Below are positions 16,592 through 24,386 of a stretch of DNA of 26,430 bases, piece after piece (the stretch's first letter is position 1; the number at the start of each line of letters is the position of its first letter). Both the position numbers and the translations under genes were made by a program. The notes below the pieces were generated by a model. That model was not told the origin of the DNA. It was given only the letters and a program-made list of their open reading frames with translations, and ran no database searches. The stretch is from a virus. The DNA is taken from IMG/VR virus record IMGVR_UViG_3300043436_000722, positions 1-26,430 of that record, one strand, 5' to 3'.

Positions 16592-19147
16592 TTATGTATG
16601 GACAATTTTACTAAAACTATCAATTTTATTAACTTCTAATAAATTGTCTACCATATCCCGCATAGAATCTACATGTGAGATAATAATTGAAAAATCAAAT
16701 TTTGTTCTTAAGTATTCAAACAGATTAACTACAGAAGCTAAATGATCAGCATCTAAACTTCCCCACCCCTCATCAATTGCAATAAAATTTGGCCTAGGTA
16801 ACGCTGAAACATTAATTAATCCAATTCGTATAGCTAATGAAGAAATAAATCGTTCCATGCCAGATGTTAATTCTAATGGCCAACTATTATCTTCATCATA
16901 CACGATATAACCATTAATATTTTTTCCATCTGTTTGTAAAACAATATTAAATTCTACAATCTGATTAAGAACGTTATTAATCTCAGATTCAATTTTCGGC
17001 AATGCGGTTGCTACTAATTCATATGGCACACCATTGCGTTTAACTGCTTCTAAATAATATTCATACGCCTTATATTCAGTTTCTAACTTTTTATATGTTT
17101 CTAATTGAGTCAATGCATTTAACTTTTTTGTTTTAGCAACTTCAATTCCACCATATTTGCTTTTTATGTTATTTGTTATTAACTTTAATTCAGTATCAAT
17201 ATCAACTAGTTGTTGTTTAATTTCTTGTATTTTCAAGTCAATAACAGAATTTTGTTCTATCGCTGTTTTGTTTTTAAAGAAATGTTCTTGCCGTTCTTGA
17301 TTTGTTTCTAATTCAGATTCTTTAGTTTGTAAATCACTTTCAATAATCTGTAACAACAATTCGTTTTTTTCTAACTTAACAGCATTAATTGTTTTAATTT
17401 TTGTTTCTAAATTTTGAGCTTCAGATAGTTTTATTTCATATTCATAATACGATTTAATTTTTTCCAGTAACTCTAATTTTGTTTCAGTTAGTTCCGTTAA
17501 TAATTTTTGATCATTGGTAATCGTATCCTTTGCTTTTGTTGCGCTTTGAACAAAAACGTTAGATGTACAGTATTGGCAATTTGGGTCGTATTGATGATCT
17601 GCCAAATGTTTAATCTGTGTTTCTTTTTCATTGACTATCCTTTGTGTAGTACTAATATGTTTTTCTAAATCAACTAGTTCCTGTTTTAAATTAAACAATT
17701 CAATCGATTTATCTTGTAATTGTTTAATATCATATGTTTTTAGTTTCTTTTTATCTTCTTTAATTATTTTTGTTAACGTTTCAATTTCTGTTTCTTTTAT
17801 TTCAGAATTAGATTGCAATGTTTCGATGTTCTGTATTAGTTTCGTTTCTTCGTTTTTTAGATCCGTAATTGAAGGTCCAGTATATGTGGTTGGATATTTT
17901 GATTCAATTAATTCTAAAATCTGATTTTGTAAATCATTTCTAGTATTATTTTGTATAGATTCAGAAGTTTCGCAACTAATGATATAATCTTTGTTTTCAT
18001 TAATAATTTTTTCGGCTTCTGATATAATAATCGGAAAATCAATTTTTTGATATTCTTTTAGTTTGCCGGCAGTTTCTTTTATTTCTTCTGATGCTAATCG
18101 ATATAATTGTTCAAATACCGTTATATCTAGAAACTGCGAAAGTAAATCTTTACGTTCTCGTTGCGACTTATCAATGAAATTATTACTATCGTTTTGCAAT
18201 GAAAATGCAGTTAAAATAAAATCATCGTATGATCCTAAATATTTTCTAATATTTTTATTTGTTTCACTGCGTTCTTCCCCATTTAAATTTTCTATATCCG
18301 AATAAAATTCTACATCAACTTTAACATGTCCCGATTTTTGCATAATACCAGTACGCTCAATAGTATAATTAATATTGTTAAGTTGAAATTTAAATATTCC
18401 TTTAAAGCTAGTAGATTTATTATTTAAAACTTCATGTGCTTTACTAGTTTTACTACATTTATCAAAAATAGTATATGTTATTGCATCCAATAAAGATGAT
18501 TTGCCAGAAGTATTTGGTGCAAATAATCCAGTTACGTCAGATATTTTAGTAAAATCAACAATATTATCTGGGCCATATGAAAATATGTTTTCAAATTGAA
18601 AAGATATTGGAGTCCATGTTACATGCCGTACTTGACTTAATATTGGTAATTTTGAATTTATAGTTCTATTAATATAACGAATTGCGTCTACTTCATATGA
18701 AGTTGCTTGAGGATAATTGTTTTCTACAAATTCAGTAATTAACTTATTTTGATATTCAACATCACGAACATTTCCTATCGTTATTGACCCATTATCATTA
18801 TTCGTAGAATTTTTATTAATTCGCTGTACAGATATGTCTTGTACCGAATATTTCGATCGAAGCATTGTTATGAATTTTTTCATATCAGCGGCATCGGTAT
18901 CTTCGAATTTAATTCGTATTCTAGGTTTATTTGGTACCCGACTCGGATAATTAACTAATGATGTTCCTTTTACTTCAAATGTAATATACCCATAGTCATT
19001 TTCTATTTCTACAAATTTTGCCTTACGCGTTTCAATATCCCATACAAGTATTCCATGATCTAATGATTCTCCATGATTTTGTTGAATTGTGCTTCCAACA
19101 TATCTAACTTCTGGCTTTTTTCTAAATAATTTTATTTTTTTACTCAT
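16592..19147 (-). CDS. gp46: Mre11 C-terminal region fused to Rad50/SbcC-like ATPase (gp47C-gp46)
   Basis: This 851-aa protein has a composite structure. Residues 11-110 match the capping domain of Mre11/SbcD/gp47 (V-R-Y-V-G-S-T-I-Q-Q-N-H-G-E, then G-I-L-V-W-D-I-E-T). Residues 125-170 resemble the helical Rad50-binding end of gp47. From 175 on it is a Rad50/SbcC/gp46 ATPase: F-E-N-I-F-S-Y-G, Walker A A-P-N-T-S-G-K-S (210-217), a long coiled coil with a zinc hook C-Q-Y-C (524-527), ABC signature E-L-T-S-G-M-E-R-F (759-767), Walker B F-I-A-I-D-E (788-793) and H-loop I-I-S-H-V-D. T4 gp46 is much shorter and lacks the gp47 part. The nuclease domain is the separate ORF at 19947-20642. The ATG overlaps the endonuclease stop (ATGA). 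Confidence 0.9.
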   Translation of the reverse strand: MSKKIKLFRKKPEVRYVGSTIQQNHGESLDHGILVWDIETRKAKFVEIENDYGYITFEVKGTSLVNYPSRVPNKPRIRIKFEDTDAADMKKFITMLRSKYSVQDISVQRINKNSTNNDNGSITIGNVRDVEYQNKLITEFVENNYPQATSYEVDAIRYINRTINSKLPILSQVRHVTWTPISFQFENIFSYGPDNIVDFTKISDVTGLFAPNTSGKSSLLDAITYTIFDKCSKTSKAHEVLNNKSTSFKGIFKFQLNNINYTIERTGIMQKSGHVKVDVEFYSDIENLNGEERSETNKNIRKYLGSYDDFILTAFSLQNDSNNFIDKSQRERKDLLSQFLDITVFEQLYRLASEEIKETAGKLKEYQKIDFPIIISEAEKIINENKDYIISCETSESIQNNTRNDLQNQILELIESKYPTTYTGPSITDLKNEETKLIQNIETLQSNSEIKETEIETLTKIIKEDKKKLKTYDIKQLQDKSIELFNLKQELVDLEKHISTTQRIVNEKETQIKHLADHQYDPNCQYCTSNVFVQSATKAKDTITNDQKLLTELTETKLELLEKIKSYYEYEIKLSEAQNLETKIKTINAVKLEKNELLLQIIESDLQTKESELETNQERQEHFFKNKTAIEQNSVIDLKIQEIKQQLVDIDTELKLITNNIKSKYGGIEVAKTKKLNALTQLETYKKLETEYKAYEYYLEAVKRNGVPYELVATALPKIESEINNVLNQIVEFNIVLQTDGKNINGYIVYDEDNSWPLELTSGMERFISSLAIRIGLINVSALPRPNFIAIDEGWGSLDADHLASVVNLFEYLRTKFDFSIIISHVDSMRDMVDNLLEVNKIDSFSKIVHT

Positions 19148-19890
19148 AACTTATTAAAATCAAAATCTTTTATTTCATCTTCCCAAATACGTATTAATGT
19201 CCAATCTGATGACTCTACTAACATATTTTTGTAAATATCATTTTCTCGTGTACGTTGTTGTGTTTCATTTAATTCAGTATCGTTTAAATCTTTACCATGC
19301 CAATAAACACCATCTACTTCAATTAAAATCTTTTTAGATAGTATTGCAAAATCAAAAGAACGACCTTTAAACTCATATTGTGTTTCAAATGTTATTTTAT
19401 TATTTGTTAATATTTCAAACACTTCTATTTCTGGTTTTGTTTGTTTAACATCTTGTAATATTTTATTTCGATATTCATGCGAAGTCATTCCATATCTTTC
19501 AATAAATGTTTTATCGCATTGACGCGTTCCATACTTTCCCGATAAATTATGTACGCCAATCGCTTTAATTGTTTTATTACGTTTTTTAATTGCTGCAGGT
19601 GACCATCCAATTGGGTATTCACTATTTTCTCGAGCTTTTTGTAAACCGTCTAATCGTTTTTTACGAAATTCATCATTCTGCCATGTTTCCGCAGTTCGGG
19701 TTGCTCGCATTTTGCGTTCGGAATCAGAAGCTTTTCGTCCGATATTGTGATGTGGTTCATTTTCATATTTTTCTTTTTTACGTCTTGAATCGGCTTTTGC
19801 ATAACACGATCTATTACAGAATTTTTGTTTTAAGTTGAATGTTGAATATTCTTTTTTACATTCCTCACATATTTTTGTTTGTTTTGCCAT
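19144..19890 (-). CDS. Vsr-like EDxHD homing endonuclease
   Basis: This 248-aa homing endonuclease splits the gp47 coding sequence. The N-terminal zinc finger has Cys8, Cys11, Cys25 and Cys30. NUMOD3-like DNA-binding segments (N-I-G-R-K-A-S-D-S-E-R-K near 49-60) follow. The C-terminal nuclease domain has S-F-D-F-A (Asp180), I-E-V-D-G-V-Y-W-H-G (Glu191, Asp193, His198), R-E-N-D-I-Y-K-N (Asp218) and W-T-L-I-R-I-W-E-D-E. These match the Vsr-like EDxHD class of phage homing endonucleases (I-Bth0305I type). An 11-bp inverted repeat ends eight bases before its ATG, and its stop overlaps the start of the following gene. It appears intact. Confidence 0.88.
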   Translation of the reverse strand: MAKQTKICEECKKEYSTFNLKQKFCNRSCYAKADSRRKKEKYENEPHHNIGRKASDSERKMRATRTAETWQNDEFRKKRLDGLQKARENSEYPIGWSPAAIKKRNKTIKAIGVHNLSGKYGTRQCDKTFIERYGMTSHEYRNKILQDVKQTKPEIEVFEILTNNKITFETQYEFKGRSFDFAILSKKILIEVDGVYWHGKDLNDTELNETQQRTRENDIYKNMLVESSDWTLIRIWEDEIKDFDFNKL

Positions 19891-19898
19891 ATTAATTA

Positions 19899-19940
19899 TG
19901 TTGTATTAGTCTCTTTCTAATAAATATGTCTAATACAACA
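19899..19940. repeat. Perfect 11-bp inverted repeat before the homing endonuclease
   Basis: Plus-strand arms tgttgtattag (19899-19909) and ctaatacaaca (19930-19940) are exact reverse complements separated by 20 bases. On the transcript the hairpin would lie between the gp47 nuclease stop and the endonuclease ATG, with a purine-rich stretch (AGAAAGAGA) in its loop. It could terminate or attenuate the read-through, control endonuclease translation, or be a relic of the insertion. Confidence 0.75.
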
Positions 19941-19946
19941 AAAACA

Positions 19947-20642
19947 TTATTTTATTTGCCAACCATTTTTTAAATATTCATCAACATCACTTTCATCAAC
20001 TTCAATCTCTTCATATTTATATTTTTGTAATATCTGGTTCGGTTTATGTATATCACCTAATAACGTTATATCATGTCCATTAAATAGTTCAGTTGTTACA
20101 TGCTCATTTGAAATTTCATATCCAATATCTGTTTTTGCAGAATGAACCGCGCCATGATGTAAAGCAATTTTTCTGTATGCTGCATTAAAATCAGCTGCTT
20201 TAATATAGTTAGCCGGAGCAACATCGACTGCCATATGATTCCATGTTATTCCAGCAAATTCAAATAATCCATTCTGTTTAACGAAAAATATATTCGGATT
20301 ATTTATCATATCCAATATTGGCGACAATGCGTCTTCACGATATGAATTATTTAGATTCATGTCATGATTTCCTAGAATAACAATTGTAGGAATATCAAAT
20401 CTGTTAAAAAACTCTGTTAACATGCGAATCAATTCCGGAGACATTTCTAATTTACTGTGCACAATATCCCCGGTTACAACTGCGATACTATTAATAGTAC
20501 TGTGTGTACTAATATAATTAAACATGGTTTCAAACACCGATCGGTATTCTTGATGCCGTTTTAATGTTCTTATATGCACATCAGATATATGAAATATCTT
20601 GTCGGCTTTTTCTATTCCGCAATCAATATATTTTACTTCCAT
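19947..20642 (-). CDS. gp47: Mre11-like nuclease domain (N-terminal part of gp47)
   Basis: This 231-aa protein carries the metallophosphoesterase nuclease core of Mre11/SbcD/gp47, which acts with Rad50/gp46 in end resection and recombination-dependent replication. Visible motifs are I-S-D-V-H-I (Asp21, His23), V-T-G-D-I-V-H-S (Asp59), I-L-G-N-H-D (Asn92, His93), A-L-H-H-G-A-V (162-163) and L-L-G-D-I-H-K (197-199), so the metal site appears complete. Homology stops at about residue 206. The last 25 residues (ending V-D-E-Y-L-K-N-G-W-Q-I-K) replace the capping domain, which is encoded after the homing endonuclease. The start overlaps the primase stop by ten bases. T4 gp47 is about 340 aa. Confidence 0.9.
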   Translation of the reverse strand: MEVKYIDCGIEKADKIFHISDVHIRTLKRHQEYRSVFETMFNYISTHSTINSIAVVTGDIVHSKLEMSPELIRMLTEFFNRFDIPTIVILGNHDMNLNNSYREDALSPILDMINNPNIFFVKQNGLFEFAGITWNHMAVDVAPANYIKAADFNAAYRKIALHHGAVHSAKTDIGYEISNEHVTTELFNGHDITLLGDIHKPNQILQKYKYEEIEVDESDVDEYLKNGWQIK

Positions 20643-21577
20643 AATAAATCCATTCGGTGTTTCATTAATTTTTCAAATGTCATTGTGTATGTTTCTTCGA
20701 TTAATTTTGTAATTTGTTCGAATCCTAGTTCCGAAGCATCTTTTTCTTGTAATTCAACTAAATACACATTCAATCCCTCAGCCATGAACTTTTCACAGAT
20801 AGATAATGATTTTTTTATTGCGTCGTTATCCAAACATATGTATATGTCTTTTACATGTTCTTCGATTATTTTCTTTTGCAGCATTGGTTGTATTATTTTA
20901 CCAAATAATGGAATTGCGTTTCTCTTAATAGCCATAGCATCAAATGACCCTTCACACAATACTATTGGCTCATTCCAATTAATCATCATTTCAAATCCAA
21001 TTATATCTTTTGATACTTTTGGATTTTTATGCTTAAATGTATCGTTTGAATAATACGCTCTAGATACAAAATAATTCAATTGCCCGGTTGCATCATAGCT
21101 AGGTATAATTATTTTACCAGAATATGTTCCAGATTCACAATATCCGATTCTATAACGAATTATATCAAAAACTGTTATACCTCGTTTTTTTAAATAAAAT
21201 ATTGCATTACGATACTCTGGAGTATTCTTTGTTATCCATAACGGTTTATATTCAGCTGGCAATTGCAGTATTTCTTGTGTTTGGGTAGTCGATTGGATAT
21301 CACGATATTTATCTGTGTCTATAATTTTAGATAATCGATCGAATAATTCTTTTGGTAAATTTAACTGTTTAAACAATGAATATACACTTTTACCTTTTTT
21401 ATCAGATACCCAACAATGCCAAGTATAATTTCCTTCTGAATCTGGAGTTGATCTTATTTCTAATTTTGGTTTATAATGAGATACAAACGGAGAAAAGAAT
21501 GCTATATTACCTCCAGACGTAGGTTTACCTTTTCCTAGAACAGATTCTAATAATTGTATCAACCTAAGGTTATTCAT
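20633..21577 (-). CDS. gp61: DnaG/gp61-type primase with a degenerate zinc ribbon
   Basis: This 314-aa protein makes RNA primers for lagging-strand synthesis. The TOPRIM part is clear: I-V-L-C-E-G-S-F-D (Glu209), then I-Y-I-C-L-D-N-D-A (Asp250, Asp252) and K-D-A-S-E-L-G. A core primase segment with L-K-K-R-G-I and Y-R-I-G-Y precedes it (about 130-147). The N-terminal zinc-ribbon region keeps the framework (P-F-x-x-H-x-K-P-K-L-E-I and W-H-C-W-V) but has S-P-F-V-S-H and C-W-V-S where Cys pairs are expected, so only one of four Cys remains. It leads the recombination block, with a candidate promoter immediately upstream, and overlaps the next gene. Confidence 0.88.
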   Translation of the reverse strand: MNNLRLIQLLESVLGKGKPTSGGNIAFFSPFVSHYKPKLEIRSTPDSEGNYTWHCWVSDKKGKSVYSLFKQLNLPKELFDRLSKIIDTDKYRDIQSTTQTQEILQLPAEYKPLWITKNTPEYRNAIFYLKKRGITVFDIIRYRIGYCESGTYSGKIIIPSYDATGQLNYFVSRAYYSNDTFKHKNPKVSKDIIGFEMMINWNEPIVLCEGSFDAMAIKRNAIPLFGKIIQPMLQKKIIEEHVKDIYICLDNDAIKKSLSICEKFMAEGLNVYLVELQEKDASELGFEQITKLIEETYTMTFEKLMKHRMDLLWK

Positions 21578-21608
21578 ATTATTATAATATAAAAAAATCT
21601 GAAAAAAT

Positions 21609-21639
21609 CAAAAGTATATGTTATTTTGATACCTAGAAA
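21609..21639 (-). promoter_or_regulatory. Candidate Bacteroidota-type promoter for the primase operon
   Basis: On the minus strand TACTTTTG (21616-21609) matches the -7 consensus TAnnTTTG. TTTC (21639-21636) stands 19 bases upstream, a three-of-four match to the -33 TTTG at the usual spacing. Transcription would start near 21602 and leave a leader of about 25 bases before the primase ATG. Match quality and position are good, but AT-rich DNA gives chance hits. Confidence 0.42.
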
Positions 21640-21687
21640 TATTAATAATATATTTTATATTAATTATATTATAATACTATTATATAT

Positions 21688-21720
21688 GTTAGACACATTC
21701 ATTATCATTACTGGTCTAAC
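21688..21720. repeat. 7-bp inverted repeat in the spacer before the primase
   Basis: The arms gttagac (21688-21694) and gtctaac (21714-21720) enclose 19 bases, within the very AT-rich 223-bp spacer between endonuclease I and primase (21578-21800). There is no T-run next to it, so terminator status is weak. It could be an operator or attenuator at the module boundary. Apart from this and the candidate promoter I see nothing else in the spacer. Confidence 0.35.
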
Positions 21721-21800
21721 GATCATTAATCATTATAAAAATAATTAATTATCATTTAATAATATAGAAAAAATAATCTTTTATTTTCACAAATCCAACC

Positions 21801-22283
21801 TTATCCAAAGAAATTTTTAGTATCTTTAAAAGTTTCACCATTTTTTAAACATTCTGACAGCCAAGATTCTGGCATATTTTTCTTGGCAACATGCTGTATA
21901 CCTAGTTTTAATGCATATGATTCATAAGTAGTTTTACTAGTTTTTGATATTTTTTGGTTGGGATTCTGAAAAATAATTCTTAAATCTATATTAGGATTCG
22001 ATTGTAATACATGTTTCATTTTGAGTCGATCGATATTAGTCCATCGGCCTTTTGTTTCAATATACATTATTTCTCCGTTCTTTTTTGTGAATATAAAATC
22101 CGGAGTATATTTAGATTGTTTTTCAGGTACCGTGTATGTTAACGTGTTAGTTTCATAGTTAACTGGATAATCAGATTCTTTAATTTGATCAGCTACTATT
22201 AATTCTAACCCAGATCGATATCCGTATTTATACGCAACTTCACGTTGTTTACTGCCAGCAGTGTGCCAATGATTTTTTTTCAT
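21801..22283 (-). CDS. T7 endonuclease I-type Holliday junction resolvase
   Basis: This 160-aa protein resolves branched DNA, a step needed before packaging. The catalytic set of T7 gp3 endonuclease I is intact: R-S-G-L-E (Glu27), Y-T-P-D-F (Asp62) and Y-I-E-T-K-G-R-W (Glu76, Lys78). Similarity continues through D-L-R-I-I-F-Q and G-I-Q-H-V-A with P-E-S-W-L near the end, as in T7 gp3. Length is close to the T7 enzyme. T4 itself uses the unrelated endonuclease VII (gp49). No SD; the ATG follows AAAATAAGTT. It is 15 bp from the upstream gene and followed by the 223-bp spacer. Confidence 0.88.
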   Translation of the reverse strand: MKKNHWHTAGSKQREVAYKYGYRSGLELIVADQIKESDYPVNYETNTLTYTVPEKQSKYTPDFIFTKKNGEIMYIETKGRWTNIDRLKMKHVLQSNPNIDLRIIFQNPNQKISKTSKTTYESYALKLGIQHVAKKNMPESWLSECLKNGETFKDTKNFFG

Positions 22284-22298
22284 AACTTATTTTTAATA

Positions 22299-23288
22299 TT
22301 AGAAATAATTCCATTTAAATAGAAACGGTACTGGTATCCATTTCTTTTGTTTTGGATCATATAGCCAAAGCTTACTATACTCAGGTTTTATACTACCTTG
22401 TCTTCCACGTGAAATAAGATCGACTATACCTGGTATAATAACATCTCGTATATTCCCAATATTTTTTAGTACCCATTTACAGTCTGGCAATGTAGCTAGA
22501 TTGTTGTTACACCAAATTTCATACTGATCTAGTAAGTTGGCATGATTACTTTTATTGTTAAATTGATCAAGTATCCAATCAGCGGCCTCTTGTTCTTCAT
22601 CGTTATACCAACTTGTAAAATCTCTTAAGTAGTTTTCTGGTTCCAATACAAATACATCGTACCACATTCGCCATATATTTTTTACTTGTGTATTTATACT
22701 AATTAATTCGTCGAATAAATTAGTTTGTGGTTCAATATCCATATTATCCGCCGCAGATGGTGCCTTTAAAAGAGATTTAGTTAAATTCGGGTTCGATTTA
22801 TTTGTTCCCCAAGTACGTAGATCTGGGTTAACTGCTAATTCGTCTGCTGTTATGTTGTCTTGTTTCAATTGACCCATTAAATTGGTATAATAAGATTGAT
22901 TCAATGTGTCGACTGTTGCCTGTACCCCAGCATCGATATTTGAAAACCTCTTAACACCGACCGTATTGTGTTGAGTCATACCAGGATCTTTGGACCACGT
23001 GGTTTTATTTGGACCTGGCCATTTGGTTGCATATGGATTATATGTTGCATTTGTACCTTCTGCGCGGCGCCAGGCCTGAAAAAATCTAGACTTTTCCGGT
23101 GTTAATGTAATTCCTAATTTAGATGCTAAATTATTAATAAATGTTTTAAACTCCGAATCACTAATAGCAGTCCCAGAACTTGACGTACTACGTTGGGTAT
23201 TACTGGTACCACTACCAGCCGACGATGTATTACTACTAGTACTAGTTATTGTATCCCAGTTAAAATATTTCTTTTGTTCACGTATCAT
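22299..23288 (-). CDS. Probable muralytic (lysozyme/transglycosylase-like) protein
   Basis: This is a 329-aa protein. After a Ser/Thr/Gly-rich linker (residues about 15-42), residues 60-165 resemble phage peptidoglycan-cleaving domains: F-F-Q-A-W-R-R-A-E-G-T-N-A-T-Y-N-P (68-85, Glu77 a candidate acid), D-P-G-M-T-Q-H-N-T-V-G-V (101-112), then D-A-G-V-Q-A-T-V-D-T-L (119-129). This Glu, Asn-Pro and G-V-x-A-T-x-x-T-L arrangement is familiar from lytic domains. The C-terminal half is helical with many Trp and is not recognised. No signal peptide is present, so it would need a holin or be virion-borne. The ATG shares a base with the upstream stop. Confidence 0.65.
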   Translation of the reverse strand: MIREQKKYFNWDTITSTSSNTSSAGSGTSNTQRSTSSSGTAISDSEFKTFINNLASKLGITLTPEKSRFFQAWRRAEGTNATYNPYATKWPGPNKTTWSKDPGMTQHNTVGVKRFSNIDAGVQATVDTLNQSYYTNLMGQLKQDNITADELAVNPDLRTWGTNKSNPNLTKSLLKAPSAADNMDIEPQTNLFDELISINTQVKNIWRMWYDVFVLEPENYLRDFTSWYNDEEQEAADWILDQFNNKSNHANLLDQYEIWCNNNLATLPDCKWVLKNIGNIRDVIIPGIVDLISRGRQGSIKPEYSKLWLYDPKQKKWIPVPFLFKWNYF

Positions 23289-24358
23289 TACAATGTATCC
23301 GTTTGATATTTAATTATTAAATTATATACTTGTTTAGTTATAACAGATCTGGAACTACCCGCTTCAAACCCTTGATTTATTAACTCAACCATATTGCTCA
23401 TATTCGTTCCCCATCTACCATCATCTTTATACCGATTGATAAATAAATCAAAGATCTGTTTAAATTGAGGATTTGTCGGATATATTTGTGGATTATTATT
23501 AACCATTTTAATAATATCGCGCTGTAATTGGCTGATTAATTCCGCATCCGAGCTATTGTATACATCGGTTATTGCGGTATTTGATTCTTGATTTGCTGCA
23601 CCTGGATCTGCTCCGGCAGCGGCCGCGGTTTCATCGCTAGTCGGAGCCGTTGGAGCAAGTTTTATAGTTTCGAGCTCTCGCTTTAACAAATCATTTGTTT
23701 TTTCCAATTCACCAATCTTTTCTATATATGCACCAGTTCCCGGCCCGTAACGTTTCATTCTGTCTATATCTGATTGATATGCGGCTACCGATTTACGGGA
23801 GGCAGCTATGTCAGTATCAAAATATAGATAGGCATTCATAGTATTAGGATAAGCTGATGAATATAATGAAGTGAATGTCCATATATCGCCACGTTCGCCA
23901 ATTCCGAATATATTCATCATATCTTGTTTTGAAAGGCTGTGTATTAATGCATTATACTGGTCATCAAGTGTTTGAATCAGCACCGTTAAACTATAATTTT
24001 TACGTTGCAATATAAGCACATCCCGTTTACTCGAATTATTTCCTATCGACCTATCATTTGAAATCAAGTAAACCCAGTTATCTGTATCATATCTACTACC
24101 TTTACCAAATTCACGTGAATTTTGTATCGCATCCACAACATCCGGTTTACTTATAGCCGATGATTTTCGGTTTATAACCACGAACCCATTATCTACCGGA
24201 TCTGCAATTCCCATCGCCGCTTTAGCCCGAGCGATTTTACGCTCTCCTTCTAATCCTAACATGGGACGTATAACAGTTTTACCGGATTCAGGAGAAGCTT
24301 GTTCAAACAAAGCATCCCGTATAATCGACTCTAATAATACACTATTCCAATTTTTCAT
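23288..24358 (-). CDS. Unrecognised 356-aa protein, possibly virion-associated
   Basis: No family is recognised. The N-terminus is M-K-N-W-N-S-V-L-L-E-S-I-I. L-L-E at residues 8-10 places a Glu exactly where T4 internal head proteins are cut after their ten-residue capsid-targeting peptide. Residues about 60-215 look like a mixed alpha/beta domain (V-Y-L-I-S-N-D, S-L-T-V-L-I-Q-T). A helix then an Ala/Pro/Thr-rich linker (about 236-262) follows, and the C-terminal part is helical. It is placed between a kinase-like and a lytic protein in a tight cluster. Packaging into the head is a hypothesis; function is unknown. Confidence 0.7.
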   Translation of the reverse strand: MKNWNSVLLESIIRDALFEQASPESGKTVIRPMLGLEGERKIARAKAAMGIADPVDNGFVVINRKSSAISKPDVVDAIQNSREFGKGSRYDTDNWVYLISNDRSIGNNSSKRDVLILQRKNYSLTVLIQTLDDQYNALIHSLSKQDMMNIFGIGERGDIWTFTSLYSSAYPNTMNAYLYFDTDIAASRKSVAAYQSDIDRMKRYGPGTGAYIEKIGELEKTNDLLKRELETIKLAPTAPTSDETAAAAGADPGAANQESNTAITDVYNSSDAELISQLQRDIIKMVNNNPQIYPTNPQFKQIFDLFINRYKDDGRWGTNMSNMVELINQGFEAGSSRSVITKQVYNLIIKYQTDTL

Positions 24359-24386
24359 TTATATTCCAATTTTATATATATATTAG

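Noticed and set aside
19947-20025. Split intein N-part at the end of the Mre11-like nuclease ORF
   Set aside because: The 25-residue tail after the last homologous residue does not begin with Cys or Ser and shows no intein block A. The start of the downstream ORF shows no C-terminal intein motif (His-Asn before a nucleophile).
19117-20025. Group I intron containing the homing endonuclease
   Set aside because: Only about 160 bases are left outside the endonuclease gene, and almost none on its downstream side, too little for a typical catalytic core. It remains formally possible and is listed as a check.
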